A stretch of 51,136 nucleotides of DNA. Source: Flavobacteriales bacterium. GTDB lineage: Bacteria; Bacteroidota; Bacteroidia; Flavobacteriales; BACL11. Of this stretch, positions 18,966-28,284 are shown piece by piece. Each line of letters starts with the position of its first letter. Position 1 is the first letter of the stretch. The position numbers and the translations under genes are program-made. The notes beneath the pieces were generated by a model, which saw only the letters and a list, made by a program, of their open reading frames with translations, made no database searches and was not told where the DNA came from. The DNA lies in contig PAHN01000004.1 of NCBI GenBank assembly GCA_002711125.1, positions 17,505 to 68,640 on the forward strand, read 5' to 3'.

Positions 18966-20711
18966 TTAATCATTAATTTTTTTGTTTTGTTGTTTTTCAA
19001 GTTTAAAATATGGACCTTTATTTTTAATTAATTCAATATGGGTGCCTTGTTCAATTATTTCCCCATCATCTATATATATGATTTTATCAGCACGTTTTAT
19101 TGATGCTATTCTATGACTTATTATGATTGTTGTTTTTTTATTGCTTTCCTGACTTAAACTTTTGATTATCTCATTTTCTTTAACTGCATCCACAGAAGAT
19201 AAGCAGTCATCAAAAATAAATATATCAGGTTGTTTGTAAAAAACACGAGCTATTGATAGTCTTTGTTTTTGTCCACCTGATAATTTAACCCCTCTTTCTC
19301 CAATTAATGTTTCAAATCCATTATTAAATTTTTTAATATCTGTATATAATTTAGCTTTTTTTGAAGATTCAATAACTCTATTTTTATTTGTGTTTGTGTT
19401 TGAAAAACTAATATTATCTTTTATTGAACCTGAAAATAAATACCCGTCTTGTGGAACATAGCCAATAGAAGAACGTAGATTATTTAAATTTAGTTTTTTT
19501 ATGTCAATTCCACCTATTTTGATCATTCCTTTTTCAATATCATATAATCTGCAAACTAAATGAGCAATAGTAGATTTTCCACTTCCAGTTTTACCAATTA
19601 TACCTAATGTTTCACCTTCATTTATAGTAAAGGTTATATTTTTAAGTGCTTGAATATTGGTGTTTTCGTATTTGAAAAACACATTTTTAAATAAAATTTC
19701 ACCATTTACTTTTTTTGAATACAAACTATAGTTTTTTATTTTCTCATCAACTTGTAAAAAATTATTAATTCTTTCTTGTGAAGCAGCGGCTCGTTGAATA
19801 ATTGAAGTAACCCATCCTATGGATGCAACTGGCCATGCAAGCATATTTACGTAAATTATAAATTCTGCAATATTTCCAGTTGATATATTATTTTTATAAC
19901 TTTCAATACCTCCTACATATATAATTAGCACAGTGCTTATTCCAATCATTGTAAGTATTGATGGGTAAAAAAAAGCTTCAATCTTAACAAGATTAAGTTG
20001 TCTTTGTGTATATTCCTTACATGATTGCAAAAAAGATAAAGAGGTTGTATTTTCGCTATTAAATGCTTTTATTACTTTGATTCCAGAAAATGATTCTTGA
20101 GCAATTGTAGTTAATGTAGATAATTGTTTTTGTACTAATTCACTCTTTTTATTAATATTACTACTAACAGTATAAACAAGAATTGCAAGAAATGGAAGTG
20201 GTAATAAGGTGTATAAAGTTAGCGTAGTATTAATTGTCAGCATTTTTGAAATAACAAGATAAAATAATATTATTATATTAATGCTATACATTACAGCAGG
20301 ACCTAAGTACATTCTAACTCGACTAACATCTTCTGATATTCTATTCATTAAATCTCCAGTTTTATTTTTTTTATAAAAATTAAAACATAGTTTTTGATAT
20401 TGTTGATAAATTTCATTCTTTAAATCAAATTCTATTTTGCGACTCATTACAATTATTGTTTGTCTCATGAAAAACATAAACACACCTTTCATTATTGCAA
20501 ATAGAGCAATAAGGAAACCATACTTTAATAAAACACTACTAATGTTAGAAGATATTTGTTTTTTTTCCTCTAAAACAGTATCAAATGCCTCTCTAACAAA
20601 TTCAGCGGGATATAATGCAAATACATTTGAAATAATTATAAATATTATTCCAAAAACCAAACGTAATCTATATTTCCAAAAAAATTTATTTAAGTATTGT
20701 AATTGCTTCAT
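18966..20711 (-). CDS. ABC exporter, fused permease and ATPase, MdlA-like
   Basis: A 581-residue half-transporter with six hydrophobic helices in residues ~15-310 and an ATPase domain from ~340. Walker A GKTGSGKST is near 368-376, the signature LSGGQKQRLSIARV near 478, and Walker B is FIFDDCLSSVDA. The last has Asp where most exporters have the catalytic Glu, the same substitution as in E. coli MdlA. No partner half lies next to it, so it is either a homodimer or its partner is elsewhere. The substrate cannot be predicted; lipid or drug export is typical of the family. It runs divergently from leucine dehydrogenase. Confidence 0.93.
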   Translation of the reverse strand: MKQLQYLNKFFWKYRLRLVFGIIFIIISNVFALYPAEFVREAFDTVLEEKKQISSNISSVLLKYGFLIALFAIMKGVFMFFMRQTIIVMSRKIEFDLKNEIYQQYQKLCFNFYKKNKTGDLMNRISEDVSRVRMYLGPAVMYSINIIILFYLVISKMLTINTTLTLYTLLPLPFLAILVYTVSSNINKKSELVQKQLSTLTTIAQESFSGIKVIKAFNSENTTSLSFLQSCKEYTQRQLNLVKIEAFFYPSILTMIGISTVLIIYVGGIESYKNNISTGNIAEFIIYVNMLAWPVASIGWVTSIIQRAAASQERINNFLQVDEKIKNYSLYSKKVNGEILFKNVFFKYENTNIQALKNITFTINEGETLGIIGKTGSGKSTIAHLVCRLYDIEKGMIKIGGIDIKKLNLNNLRSSIGYVPQDGYLFSGSIKDNISFSNTNTNKNRVIESSKKAKLYTDIKKFNNGFETLIGERGVKLSGGQKQRLSIARVFYKQPDIFIFDDCLSSVDAVKENEIIKSLSQESNKKTTIIISHRIASIKRADKIIYIDDGEIIEQGTHIELIKNKGPYFKLEKQQNKKIND

Positions 20712-20740
20712 GATTTGATTACATTCTTTTATGCTTTTGC

Positions 20741-20748
20741 CAAAAATA
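20741..20748 (-). promoter_or_regulatory. Candidate -7 element for the ABC exporter gene
   Basis: Minus-strand TATTTTTG fits TAnnTTTG and lies 30 bp before the exporter start. The 109-bp divergent spacer also holds a short GC-rich island (TTCGCGCTCGC, 20759-20769) that stands out in AT-rich DNA. Confidence 0.35.
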
Positions 20749-20820
20749 ATAAGTAAATTCGCGCTCGCTAAATAAATATGCTTTTATTTTCTAACTATTA
20801 TTAAAAATATATTTCAAGCT

Positions 20821-21909
20821 ATGAAAACTATAAAGAAAAGTAAAAAATTTAATGAATTCGAAGTTTTAGATGGAATGGGAAGTTTAGGTCATGAACAAAT
20901 ATTATTTTGTCAAGATAAAGAAACAGGCCTAAAAGCAATTATTGCAATTCATGATACAACATTAGGGCCAGCCTTAGGTGGTACAAGAATGTGGAATTAT
21001 GAAAATGAGCAAGATGCTGTGAGAGATGTCCTACGATTATCAAGAGGAATGACATTCAAAGCTGCAATTTCTGGATTGTCATTAGGTGGTGGAAAAGCAG
21101 TTATTATTGGGGATTCAAAAAAAGATAAAACTGAAAGGCTTATGCGAAAATTTGGGCAATTTGTTGATACACTTGGTGGTAAATATATAACTGCTGAGGA
21201 TGTTGGAATGACACCTAAAGATATGGAGTATGTTAGAATGGAAACAAAACATGTTACTGGTATACCGCAAAGTATGGGAGGTAGTGGTGATCCTTCACCT
21301 GTAACTGCATTTGGTGTATATGTAGGTATGAAAGCATCTGCAAAATATAAGTGGGGTAATGATAGTTTAAAAAATAAAATTGTTTTAGTTCAAGGTGTAG
21401 GCCATGTTGGCGAAACTTTAGTAAAATATCTTTCTGATGAAGGGGCTAATGTTATTATTAATGATTTGGATATAAATAGATTAGAAAATATTTCGAAAAA
21501 ATTTAATTCTGAAATTGTAACTGGAGATTCAATTTATGATTTAGATATTGATATTTATGCTCCGTGTGCTTTGGGGGGTACAGTAAATCCCGATACAATC
21601 AATAGACTTAAGTGTGCAATTATTGCAGGTGCAGCAAACAATCAGCTAGAAAACGAATCAAGAGATGCTAAATTATGTTTGGAAAAAGGTATATGCTATG
21701 CTCCTGATTTTTTAATTAATGCTGGGGGGCTAATTAATGTATATTCAGAAATACATAATTATGATATGAATCACGCATTAAATCAAACAAGAAAAATATA
21801 CGACACAACTCTTGAAATTTTTAGAAAAGCTGAGTTAAACAATATTACAACTAATGATGCTGCTTTACAGATTGCAAATAAAATTGTACAAGAAAAAAAA
21901 ATATCTTAA
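20821..21909 (+). CDS. Leucine dehydrogenase (Glu/Leu/Phe/Val dehydrogenase family)
   Basis: NAD-dependent oxidative deamination of leucine and other branched-chain amino acids to 2-oxo acids. The 362-residue protein has the substrate domain with GPALGGTRMW, the catalytic Lys in SGLSLGGGKAVIIGD, the TAEDVGMTPKDMEYV segment, and the Rossmann domain VLVQGVGHVGETLVKYL. The final part APDFLINAGGLINVY is also typical. It fits with the carboxylase and mutase genes of the window in branched-chain amino-acid breakdown. nusB follows 3 bp later. Confidence 0.95.
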   Translation: MKTIKKSKKFNEFEVLDGMGSLGHEQILFCQDKETGLKAIIAIHDTTLGPALGGTRMWNYENEQDAVRDVLRLSRGMTFKAAISGLSLGGGKAVIIGDSKKDKTERLMRKFGQFVDTLGGKYITAEDVGMTPKDMEYVRMETKHVTGIPQSMGGSGDPSPVTAFGVYVGMKASAKYKWGNDSLKNKIVLVQGVGHVGETLVKYLSDEGANVIINDLDINRLENISKKFNSEIVTGDSIYDLDIDIYAPCALGGTVNPDTINRLKCAIIAGAANNQLENESRDAKLCLEKGICYAPDFLINAGGLINVYSEIHNYDMNHALNQTRKIYDTTLEIFRKAELNNITTNDAALQIANKIVQEKKIS

Positions 21910-21912
21910 TTA

Positions 21913-22845
21913 ATGCTTAGCAGAAGACATATTAGAATTAAAGTTATGCAATCTTTATATTCTTATTTTGCACAGAAAAATAGTGATATTAATGATATTG
22001 AAAAATCTTTGCTCAAAAATTGTGATGAAATTGTTCATTTGGGATATTCAATTGTATCATTGCTTTATGAAATTATAAAATATGCAGATAATTTTTACGA
22101 AGATGCTAAAAAAAAGCATCTACCTACTCAGCATGATTTAAATCCAAATAAAAGATTAATTCAAAATAAATTAATTAACAATATCTTGTCTAATGAAGAT
22201 TTAATAGATAATGCATCAAACTTCAAATCTATTTGGTTAGAGAATGATCACAATATTATAAGTAAAATTTTCACAAAAATTTATAAATCTCAGTTATACG
22301 CAAATTATTTGTCTTCTGAAGATAAATCTATTAAGTTTGATAAAATATTTTTAATTGATTTAATGAATAATTTTATTTTAAATAATGACTTAGTTAATCA
22401 TGTGTTAGAAGAAAAAAGTATTTATTGGGTTGATGATCTGCCCTTTGTAGCAACTATTATTTTTGGCAATATTAAGGAAGACTCTACAATTAGAATTAAT
22501 GGTCCTTACAAACACATTTCAGATAAAGAATTTGCATTAGATCTTTTAAGCAAAACTATTTCTAATAATGACAGTTATGAAGAAATAATAAAAAGCTATG
22601 CGAAAAATTGGGACCTTGAACGTATAGCTATTATGGATCAAATATTTCTTAAGATGTCTTTTGCAGAAATTTTATTAATGCCTAATCTCCCTATTAAGGT
22701 GTCAATGAATGAATATATTGAAATATCAAAATATTATAGTACATCAAAAAGTAAATCTTTTGTTAATGGAATGCTTGATAGTTTTGTGAAGGATTATCAA
22801 AATAAGGGAAAAATTAATAAATTATTTGATGAATCATTAAAATAG
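21913..22845 (+). CDS. nusB: Transcription antitermination protein NusB (long form)
   Basis: NusB with NusE (S10) binds boxA RNA and supports rRNA transcription. The 310-residue protein opens with LSRRHIRIKVMQSLYSYF, the normal NusB first helix. The C-terminal half holds NWDLERIAIMDQIFLKMSFAEIL and IKVSMNEYIEISKYYSTSKS, then KSFVNGMLD, the rest of the fold. The ~150-residue insertion between the two halves is typical of flavobacterial NusB and about doubles the E. coli length. It is 3 bp after leucine dehydrogenase and 14 bp before a DUF1573 gene. Confidence 0.93.
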   Translation: MLSRRHIRIKVMQSLYSYFAQKNSDINDIEKSLLKNCDEIVHLGYSIVSLLYEIIKYADNFYEDAKKKHLPTQHDLNPNKRLIQNKLINNILSNEDLIDNASNFKSIWLENDHNIISKIFTKIYKSQLYANYLSSEDKSIKFDKIFLIDLMNNFILNNDLVNHVLEEKSIYWVDDLPFVATIIFGNIKEDSTIRINGPYKHISDKEFALDLLSKTISNNDSYEEIIKSYAKNWDLERIAIMDQIFLKMSFAEILLMPNLPIKVSMNEYIEISKYYSTSKSKSFVNGMLDSFVKDYQNKGKINKLFDESLK

Positions 22846-22859
22846 TTTTAATTTTGGGT

Positions 22860-23267
22860 ATGAATTTGAATTTATCAATTTGTAATATAATTTTATCTAT
22901 TTTGTTTTTAACAGCATGTAGTGATGGTAAAGGACAAGAGGAGATTAATTTAGAGCCTACAAAAGTAAAAATCGAAAATGAAATTTTTGACTTTGGAATT
23001 ATAAAACAAAATTCTTCTGTTAGTACTGAATTTATTATAGAAAATATAGGTCCTGAACCATTAATAATTCGTTCTGCTAAAGCAGGTTGTGGATGTACTG
23101 TTCCAGAATGGCCTAAAGATGAAATAGCTGTTGGTGAAAAAGCAAAAATTAAAGTAACATTTAATAGTGGCAAAAGAAAAGGGCAGATTAACAAAAATGT
23201 TACTCTTGTTACAAATGCTATTCCAAGTGTTCAAGTTTTAAAAATAACTGGTACTGTTGTACCTTAA
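22860..23267 (+). CDS. DUF1573 lipoprotein
   Basis: A 135-residue lipoprotein. The ATG at 22860 gives a signal ending in the lipobox LTAC, followed by SDGKGQ. An in-frame TTG at 22854 adds only two residues and was not chosen. The body is one Ig-like DUF1573 domain (FDFGIIKQNSSVSTEFIIEN, SAKAGCGCTVPEWP, KIKVTFNSGKRKGQINKNVT) with the characteristic CGC pair. The function is unknown. Its place between nusB and yajC recurs in flavobacteria from memory, so it is probably cotranscribed with them. Confidence 0.9.
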   Translation: MNLNLSICNIILSILFLTACSDGKGQEEINLEPTKVKIENEIFDFGIIKQNSSVSTEFIIENIGPEPLIIRSAKAGCGCTVPEWPKDEIAVGEKAKIKVTFNSGKRKGQINKNVTLVTNAIPSVQVLKITGTVVP

Positions 23268-23277
23268 ATTTTTTGAT

Positions 23278-23574
23278 ATGATTTTATTAAATACTACAGG
23301 TGGAGGTTTGCCTTTTTTATTAATGATGGGAGCTATGTTTATTGTAATGTATTTTTTTATGATTCGCCCCCAAATTAAAAAACAAAAAAAAGAAATTGCA
23401 TATAGGTCTTCTTTAAAAAAAGGAGATAAAATAATGACAATTGGAGGTATTCATGGGAAAGTTGTAGATGTCAAAGATACTATAGTTGATGTTGAAGTTA
23501 ACTCTGGAGTAAGGTTAAGAATTGAAAAATCAGCAATTTCTATGGGAGGAGAGGCATCAATAGAAAAAAAATAA
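23278..23574 (+). CDS. yajC: Sec translocon accessory protein YajC
   Basis: A 98-residue inner-membrane protein that associates with SecDF. With the ATG at 23278 it has GGLPFLLMMGAMFIVMYFFM as the single membrane helix, the signature IRPQIKKQKK, and the cytoplasmic domain SLKKGDKIMTIGGIHGKVV. An upstream in-frame start at 23257 would overlap the DUF1573 gene and adds a non-homologous MYLKFFD. It ends 2 bp before the end of the converging EEP gene. Confidence 0.95.
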   Translation: MILLNTTGGGLPFLLMMGAMFIVMYFFMIRPQIKKQKKEIAYRSSLKKGDKIMTIGGIHGKVVDVKDTIVDVEVNSGVRLRIEKSAISMGGEASIEKK

Positions 23575-23576
23575 AT

Positions 23577-24629
23577 TTAATTTTTCTTTATCTTTAATTC
23601 GCAGCTTATAGCAAAATGATCGGACAATTTTTTATTGATTTTTTTGTAATTAGCACTTTCAAAGTTTTTATCATGAAATATGTAGTCTATTCTAAGGGCA
23701 GGTATTTCTGTTAGGGTAGACCCAATACCAATGCCTGAAGAATTAAAGGCATCCTTTAGTTTTCCTTTGATATGATTATATGAATATGATAAAGGGGTAT
23801 CATTAAAATCACCACAAATAATCACTGGATATGGACTTTTGTTAATATGATCTTTGATTATTTCCACTTGTACAGATCTTTTTAAATAACTTTTTTTCAT
23901 TCTTTTGATTATACTGATTGTACCAGTTTTTAAATCATTTTTATTTGGATTTTGCATAAAGTCATATTCGGATTCATTGAACCAATTACTTGCAAGATGT
24001 AAGTTGTAAATTCTAACAGTATCTTTTTTTATTTTTATATCTGAAAAAATAAATGTATTTTTCATATTTCCAATGTCCTCTTCAAATGATTTATTATTTG
24101 TATCTTGAATTATTGGATACTTACTGTATATTGATAATAATGAATTTTTTTGAGAATGATTTTTATAAGTATAATCATAATTAAAGCTAGCGATACTATC
24201 AATATAAAATTCTTGAAAACAAATTATATCGGGGTTTTCTTTTTTTATTAAATCAAAAATTTTTTCTTTTATTTTTAGTTTGGGTATATTTTTATTTTTA
24301 TTAAATAAACGTACATTATAGCTCATAATTTTCAGAGTTTCTTGTGACTTTTTTTTATTTAGAGATACTCCAATAAACGAATCAACAAAGCCTATGCCCA
24401 AAAGCAACACAATTATATTAGGCCAAATCAACTTTCTTAATTTAAAAACCCAAAACATCAAAAAAAATAAATTTATTAAATACAATACAGGGAACAACAA
24501 TCCTAAAAAAGCTATAGGCCAAAACAAAGATGGGCTAATAAATGGAGCGGTGTAAGATAAAAGTAATAGTATTAAAAAGAAAAAATTAATTATAAATAAT
24601 ACTTTGTTAAAGATAGATAGACCTTTCAT
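23577..24629 (-). CDS. Membrane-bound endonuclease/exonuclease/phosphatase (EEP) family protein
   Basis: A 350-residue protein with about three N-terminal membrane helices (residues ~9-85) and a C-terminal EEP domain. The active-site blocks are MSYNVRLF, ICFQEF, IYNLHLAS, VIICGDFNDTP, LRIDYIFHD and KLSDHFAI. The metal-binding Glu, Asp and His positions are all present. Members may be nucleases or phosphodiesterases of lipids or nucleotides, so the substrate is open. The gene abuts the downstream rhomboid gene without a gap and closes the run mutL-rhomboid-rhomboid-EEP. Confidence 0.9.
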   Translation of the reverse strand: MKGLSIFNKVLFIINFFFLILLLLSYTAPFISPSLFWPIAFLGLLFPVLYLINLFFLMFWVFKLRKLIWPNIIVLLLGIGFVDSFIGVSLNKKKSQETLKIMSYNVRLFNKNKNIPKLKIKEKIFDLIKKENPDIICFQEFYIDSIASFNYDYTYKNHSQKNSLLSIYSKYPIIQDTNNKSFEEDIGNMKNTFIFSDIKIKKDTVRIYNLHLASNWFNESEYDFMQNPNKNDLKTGTISIIKRMKKSYLKRSVQVEIIKDHINKSPYPVIICGDFNDTPLSYSYNHIKGKLKDAFNSSGIGIGSTLTEIPALRIDYIFHDKNFESANYKKINKKLSDHFAISCELKIKKN

Positions 24630-25508
24630 TTATTTTTTACTGGCACTAAAAAGTGTGTCTTTTTCTTTTTGATTTAGACTGTCGTAACCTGATTTTGAAA
24701 TTTTTTCTAAAATTTTATTAATTTCTTTTTGTTGATCAGCTTTTTCTGCATTAAATTCATAATCAGATTTTGCTCTTTTATGCACAGTTTTAAATTTAGA
24801 TCTTGTCTTAAAAGTATTAGTTATTATATCTATTAATTTAATCATTAATATTGAATAGTCTTGTCCTTTTTTTAACTGATATATATAAAAATAACCAAAA
24901 AGTGCTCCTCCTATATGAGCTATATGCCCTCCAGCATTCCCTTTTGGTATACTTATTATATCTAAAGTAATCATAAAAATTGCTATATGTTTTAGCTTAA
25001 TTCTTCCAAGTAGTGGTAATTGTATATTTAGGTTTGGGCTATAAGTAGCTGCAGCAATCATAATTGCAAATACTGATGCTGATGACCCTAACGCAAAAGA
25101 AGATAAATAAATACTATTAAAAGCAGGGATAAAATTATAAGATAATATGAATAGTATGCCTCCACAAATACCACCTATTAAATATGTACTTAAGAATTGT
25201 TTTTCATTTATATAATTAATTAAAATTTTACCTCCAAAATGAAGCCATATCATATTAAATAATAAATGTAAAATACTACTATGAAAAAAAATATAAGTAA
25301 TTATTGACCAAGGTTGTTGAATAAAAATATCTTTGTTAGAAGGTAGCTCAAATTTATTGATAAAACTATTTATGTTTGAATTAAATAGAAAGGAAAAAAC
25401 ATCAAATAAACTAAAAAGAATAAAAATTGTAACGTTTATATAAATCAATTTATTAAGTATTGAGGCTTCTCCAAACTTTTTTTTAATCTGTTTATACATA
25501 CTATTCAT
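24630..25508 (-). CDS. Rhomboid family intramembrane serine protease (second of a pair)
   Basis: A 292-residue protein with six to seven membrane helices up to about residue 210 and a charged cytoplasmic tail of ~75 residues. FFHSSILHLLFNMIWLHFGG holds the usual HxxxN, and HIAHIGGALFGY gives the catalytic His. The serine motif reads LGSSASVFAI, so the Gly after the serine in GxSG is Ala; I recall a similar GASA form in other flavobacterial members. It is 2 bp after the first rhomboid gene. Substrates are unknown. Confidence 0.9.
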   Translation of the reverse strand: MNSMYKQIKKKFGEASILNKLIYINVTIFILFSLFDVFSFLFNSNINSFINKFELPSNKDIFIQQPWSIITYIFFHSSILHLLFNMIWLHFGGKILINYINEKQFLSTYLIGGICGGILFILSYNFIPAFNSIYLSSFALGSSASVFAIMIAAATYSPNLNIQLPLLGRIKLKHIAIFMITLDIISIPKGNAGGHIAHIGGALFGYFYIYQLKKGQDYSILMIKLIDIITNTFKTRSKFKTVHKRAKSDYEFNAEKADQQKEINKILEKISKSGYDSLNQKEKDTLFSASKK

Positions 25509-25510
25509 TT

Positions 25511-26242
25511 TTAATAAAATGTGTTTCTATCTTGTTTCCAATACTTAAGTAAAATGAAACCAAATATCATGCCACCAAGATGTGCAAAATGAGCAATGTT
25601 ATCCCCAGGAAGATTTCTAAATCCAAGAAATAGTTCCAAAGCACCATATAGCATCACAAAATATTTGGCTTTTATTGGTAAAGCAAAATATATATATAAC
25701 AAGGTGTTAGGAAATAGCATGCCAAATGCCAAAAGTATTCCAAATAAAGCACCAGAAGCACCAACCATAGGAGTATTTACTAATCTGGTGAGCTCTTCAG
25801 ATTCTGGTATAAAATCCCCATTATTTTCTAGATCTAGATATGCTTTTTTGTTTTTGGCTGCTTCTAAGAAATCAGGATTAAGATTGGAAATCCCATCAAT
25901 TTGAAATTGTATATATCCAACATATATTAGTGCTGCACCAAGACCTGTAATTATGTAAAACTTTAGAAATCTTTTGCCTCCCCAAATATTTTCTAAAATC
26001 TTGCCAAACATCCAAACAGCAAACATATTATAAAACAAGTGTGTAAAACTTCCGTGCATAAACATATGTGTAATTAGTTGATAAGGTCTAAAGTCAGGTG
26101 ATTGAAATTGATGCAGGCCTAGTACTCTTGTTAAGTTAACTCCTTGACTTTCTAAAGTCACAGTGGCTAGAAATAACAAGCAATTAATTATTAGTATATT
26201 CTTTATTACATCTGGTAATTCTCTGAAAGATGATATATTCAT
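25511..26242 (-). CDS. Rhomboid family intramembrane serine protease
   Basis: A 243-residue membrane protease. The family motifs are complete: HMFMHGSFTHLFYNMFAVWMFG, the catalytic Ser in MVGASGALFGI, and the catalytic His in IAHFAHLGGMIFGF. A ~45-residue hydrophilic insertion precedes the serine motif (FQIDGISNLNPDFLEAAKNK). The substrate is unknown. It is 1 bp after mutL and followed by a second rhomboid gene. Confidence 0.94.
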   Translation of the reverse strand: MNISSFRELPDVIKNILIINCLLFLATVTLESQGVNLTRVLGLHQFQSPDFRPYQLITHMFMHGSFTHLFYNMFAVWMFGKILENIWGGKRFLKFYIITGLGAALIYVGYIQFQIDGISNLNPDFLEAAKNKKAYLDLENNGDFIPESEELTRLVNTPMVGASGALFGILLAFGMLFPNTLLYIYFALPIKAKYFVMLYGALELFLGFRNLPGDNIAHFAHLGGMIFGFILLKYWKQDRNTFY

Positions 26243-26243
26243 T

Positions 26244-27992
26244 TTAAAAATATTTTTTTAAATCTTCAATTTTAAAATTCTTTATAATTGATTTTCCGCT
26301 TGGACATATATTTGACACTTTACATTTTAATAATTCATTATATAATGAATTTATTTCTTCTATTTTAAGTTGTTTAGAATTACTTATTGCAAGAGAATTC
26401 GCAAGAGATTTTGCTATTTTTTGTGTCTGATTTATTTCGATTTCTATATCATTTTGAGCTTGATGTAATATCTCTTCAAGTATTTCTTGGATATTATCTT
26501 CTCTACATTCAGCAGGCATAGCAGATATTTCCATGTTTTGTTTTTTCAATTTAAAAATAAAACCAAGGGATTTCAACTCTTTTTTTAAATTTTCAACTAA
26601 GCTTATTTCTTTTAGATTCAACTCAATACTTTTTGGAAATAATAACTTTTGTGATTTTCCATTTTTATGTTTAAGTGAGTTAGTATAATACTCAAATAAA
26701 ATACGCTTATGTGCTCTTCTTTGATGTATAATTTTAATACCATCTTTTATAGCAATAACTATAAATTGATTGCCAATTTGAAAAGGTACATTTAAATTTT
26801 CTGATAAGTTAATGTCATCAAATAATGGATTTGTATTTACATCTAACTTGTTTTGCGTCTTATTTTGATCATTATTTTTTTTATGATCAAATGGATTGTA
26901 GTTCTTATCTATTTTGATTGTAGGTTGTTTGAAATTTGTGTTTTCAATATTCTTAAAATCTAATTCAAATGCATTTTCTTTTGAAAAATCTAATGATGGA
27001 GCTATATTAAAAATACCCAGTGACCTTTTTATGGTTGCTCTAATTATTGCATATATTGCTTTTTCATCTTCAAATTTTATTTCATGTTTTGTTGGATGAA
27101 TATTTATATCAATTAATTTTGGATTTATTTTTAAATTAATAAAATGAGAAGGATAATATTTACTCGGAATTAGATCTTCAAATGCTTTAACAACTGCATG
27201 TTGTAAATAATGATGTTTAATATATCTTCCATTAACAAAGAAATATTGTTCTCCTCTTGTTTTTTTTGCAGTCTCAGGTTTGCCTATAAATCCACTTAAT
27301 TCAATAATACTTGTCTCTTCAGAAACTGGTACAAGTGATTCGTTTTTTTTATTTCCAAAAAGATTTATAATTCTTTTTTTAAAATTTGATATTGGTAAAT
27401 GAAATAGTTCTTTGCTATCATGAAATAATTGCATTTTTATATTTGGATTTGCAAGAGCAATTTTTGTAAATTCTTCTGTTATATGACGCATTTCTACATT
27501 TTCTGACTTAAGAAAATTTCTTCTTGCAGGTACATTATAAAAAATATTCTTAACCTTTATTGATGTACCGTTTGTAGTGCTAGATTCCTTTAATTCATAA
27601 ATTTTTCCACCTTCATTTCTCAGGTAGGTTCCAGTTTCCTGATTAGTAAGTTTAGTATTAATTTCAACCTGAGCAATTGCAGCTATTGAAGACATCGCTT
27701 CACCTCTAAACCCCATTGTAGTAATATTAAATAGATCTTGAGCATTTTCTATTTTTGAAGTTGCATGTCTTATAAAACATTTTTTCACATCTGATTTACT
27801 CATCCCACATCCATTATCCACAACTTGAATTAATTTTTTACCAGCATTTTTTATAATAAGTTTAATTTCTGTACATCCTGCATCAAGTGAATTTTCTAAC
27901 ATTTCTTTTACAGCTGATGCAGGTCTTTGAATAACTTCTCCTGCTGCTATTTGATTTGAAACATGTTTTGGAAGAATTTTAATAATGTCCAC
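26244..27992 (-). CDS. mutL: DNA mismatch repair protein MutL
   Basis: MutL links MutS to downstream repair steps. The 582-residue protein has the GHKL ATPase motifs: IAAGEVIQRPASAVKEMLEN, LIQVVDNGCGM, TMGFRGEAMSSIA and GTSIKVKNIFYNVPARR. The linker (about residues 330-400) is short and low in complexity. In the C-terminal domain, where nicking MutL proteins have DQHA(x)2E(x)4E, this one reads IIHQRRAHKRILFE, so the metal-binding endonuclease motif appears to be missing. It overlaps nothing but is 1 bp from the first rhomboid gene and 4 bp from a small upstream gene. Confidence 0.96.
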   Translation of the reverse strand: MDIIKILPKHVSNQIAAGEVIQRPASAVKEMLENSLDAGCTEIKLIIKNAGKKLIQVVDNGCGMSKSDVKKCFIRHATSKIENAQDLFNITTMGFRGEAMSSIAAIAQVEINTKLTNQETGTYLRNEGGKIYELKESSTTNGTSIKVKNIFYNVPARRNFLKSENVEMRHITEEFTKIALANPNIKMQLFHDSKELFHLPISNFKKRIINLFGNKKNESLVPVSEETSIIELSGFIGKPETAKKTRGEQYFFVNGRYIKHHYLQHAVVKAFEDLIPSKYYPSHFINLKINPKLIDINIHPTKHEIKFEDEKAIYAIIRATIKRSLGIFNIAPSLDFSKENAFELDFKNIENTNFKQPTIKIDKNYNPFDHKKNNDQNKTQNKLDVNTNPLFDDINLSENLNVPFQIGNQFIVIAIKDGIKIIHQRRAHKRILFEYYTNSLKHKNGKSQKLLFPKSIELNLKEISLVENLKKELKSLGFIFKLKKQNMEISAMPAECREDNIQEILEEILHQAQNDIEIEINQTQKIAKSLANSLAISNSKQLKIEEINSLYNELLKCKVSNICPSGKSIIKNFKIEDLKKYF

Positions 27993-27996
27993 TTAA

Positions 27997-28233
27997 TTAA
28001 TTTATTAAATATTTATAAGCAATAATGTATAAAAATACAACTAAAAAAAATATCCTAATCAATCGATTAGTTTTATTTTTATTATGAACTTTTCTTTTAA
28101 ATTTAATGTTTATATCTTCTTTGTTTTTTAAATTTTCAATTCTTTCTTTTGTTTCGTTATAATATCTAGACTGAAAATTAAATTTTTTAGCCGAACTAGA
28201 TTTAAAAAACGATGGTATTTGTGGTGCTTTCAT
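27997..28233 (-). CDS. Small single-span membrane protein of unknown function
   Basis: A 78-residue protein (ATG at 28233; an alternative ATG at 28245 adds MFAH). The N-terminal half has KKFNFQSRYYNETKERIENL. The C-terminal end is one membrane helix (IRIFFLVVFLYIIAYKYLI). Similar short proteins, sometimes mislabelled as riboflavin synthase beta subunits, occur next to mutL in flavobacteria as I recall. The gene lies 4 bp before mutL and is probably in its operon. Function unknown. Confidence 0.72.
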   Translation of the reverse strand: MKAPQIPSFFKSSSAKKFNFQSRYYNETKERIENLKNKEDINIKFKRKVHNKNKTNRLIRIFFLVVFLYIIAYKYLIN

Positions 28234-28276
28234 ATGTGCAAACATATTAAATATTTTAGTTGAAAAGTAATCATTT

Positions 28277-28284
28277 TAGTTTTG
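28277..28284 (+). promoter_or_regulatory. Candidate -7 element upstream of the NagZ-like fusion gene
   Basis: TAGTTTTG fits TAnnTTTG and lies 45 bp before the start codon. Just downstream the 11-mer TTATGTAAATT occurs twice, at 28293-28303 and 28311-28321, 18 bp apart, in the presumed leader. Confidence 0.35.
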
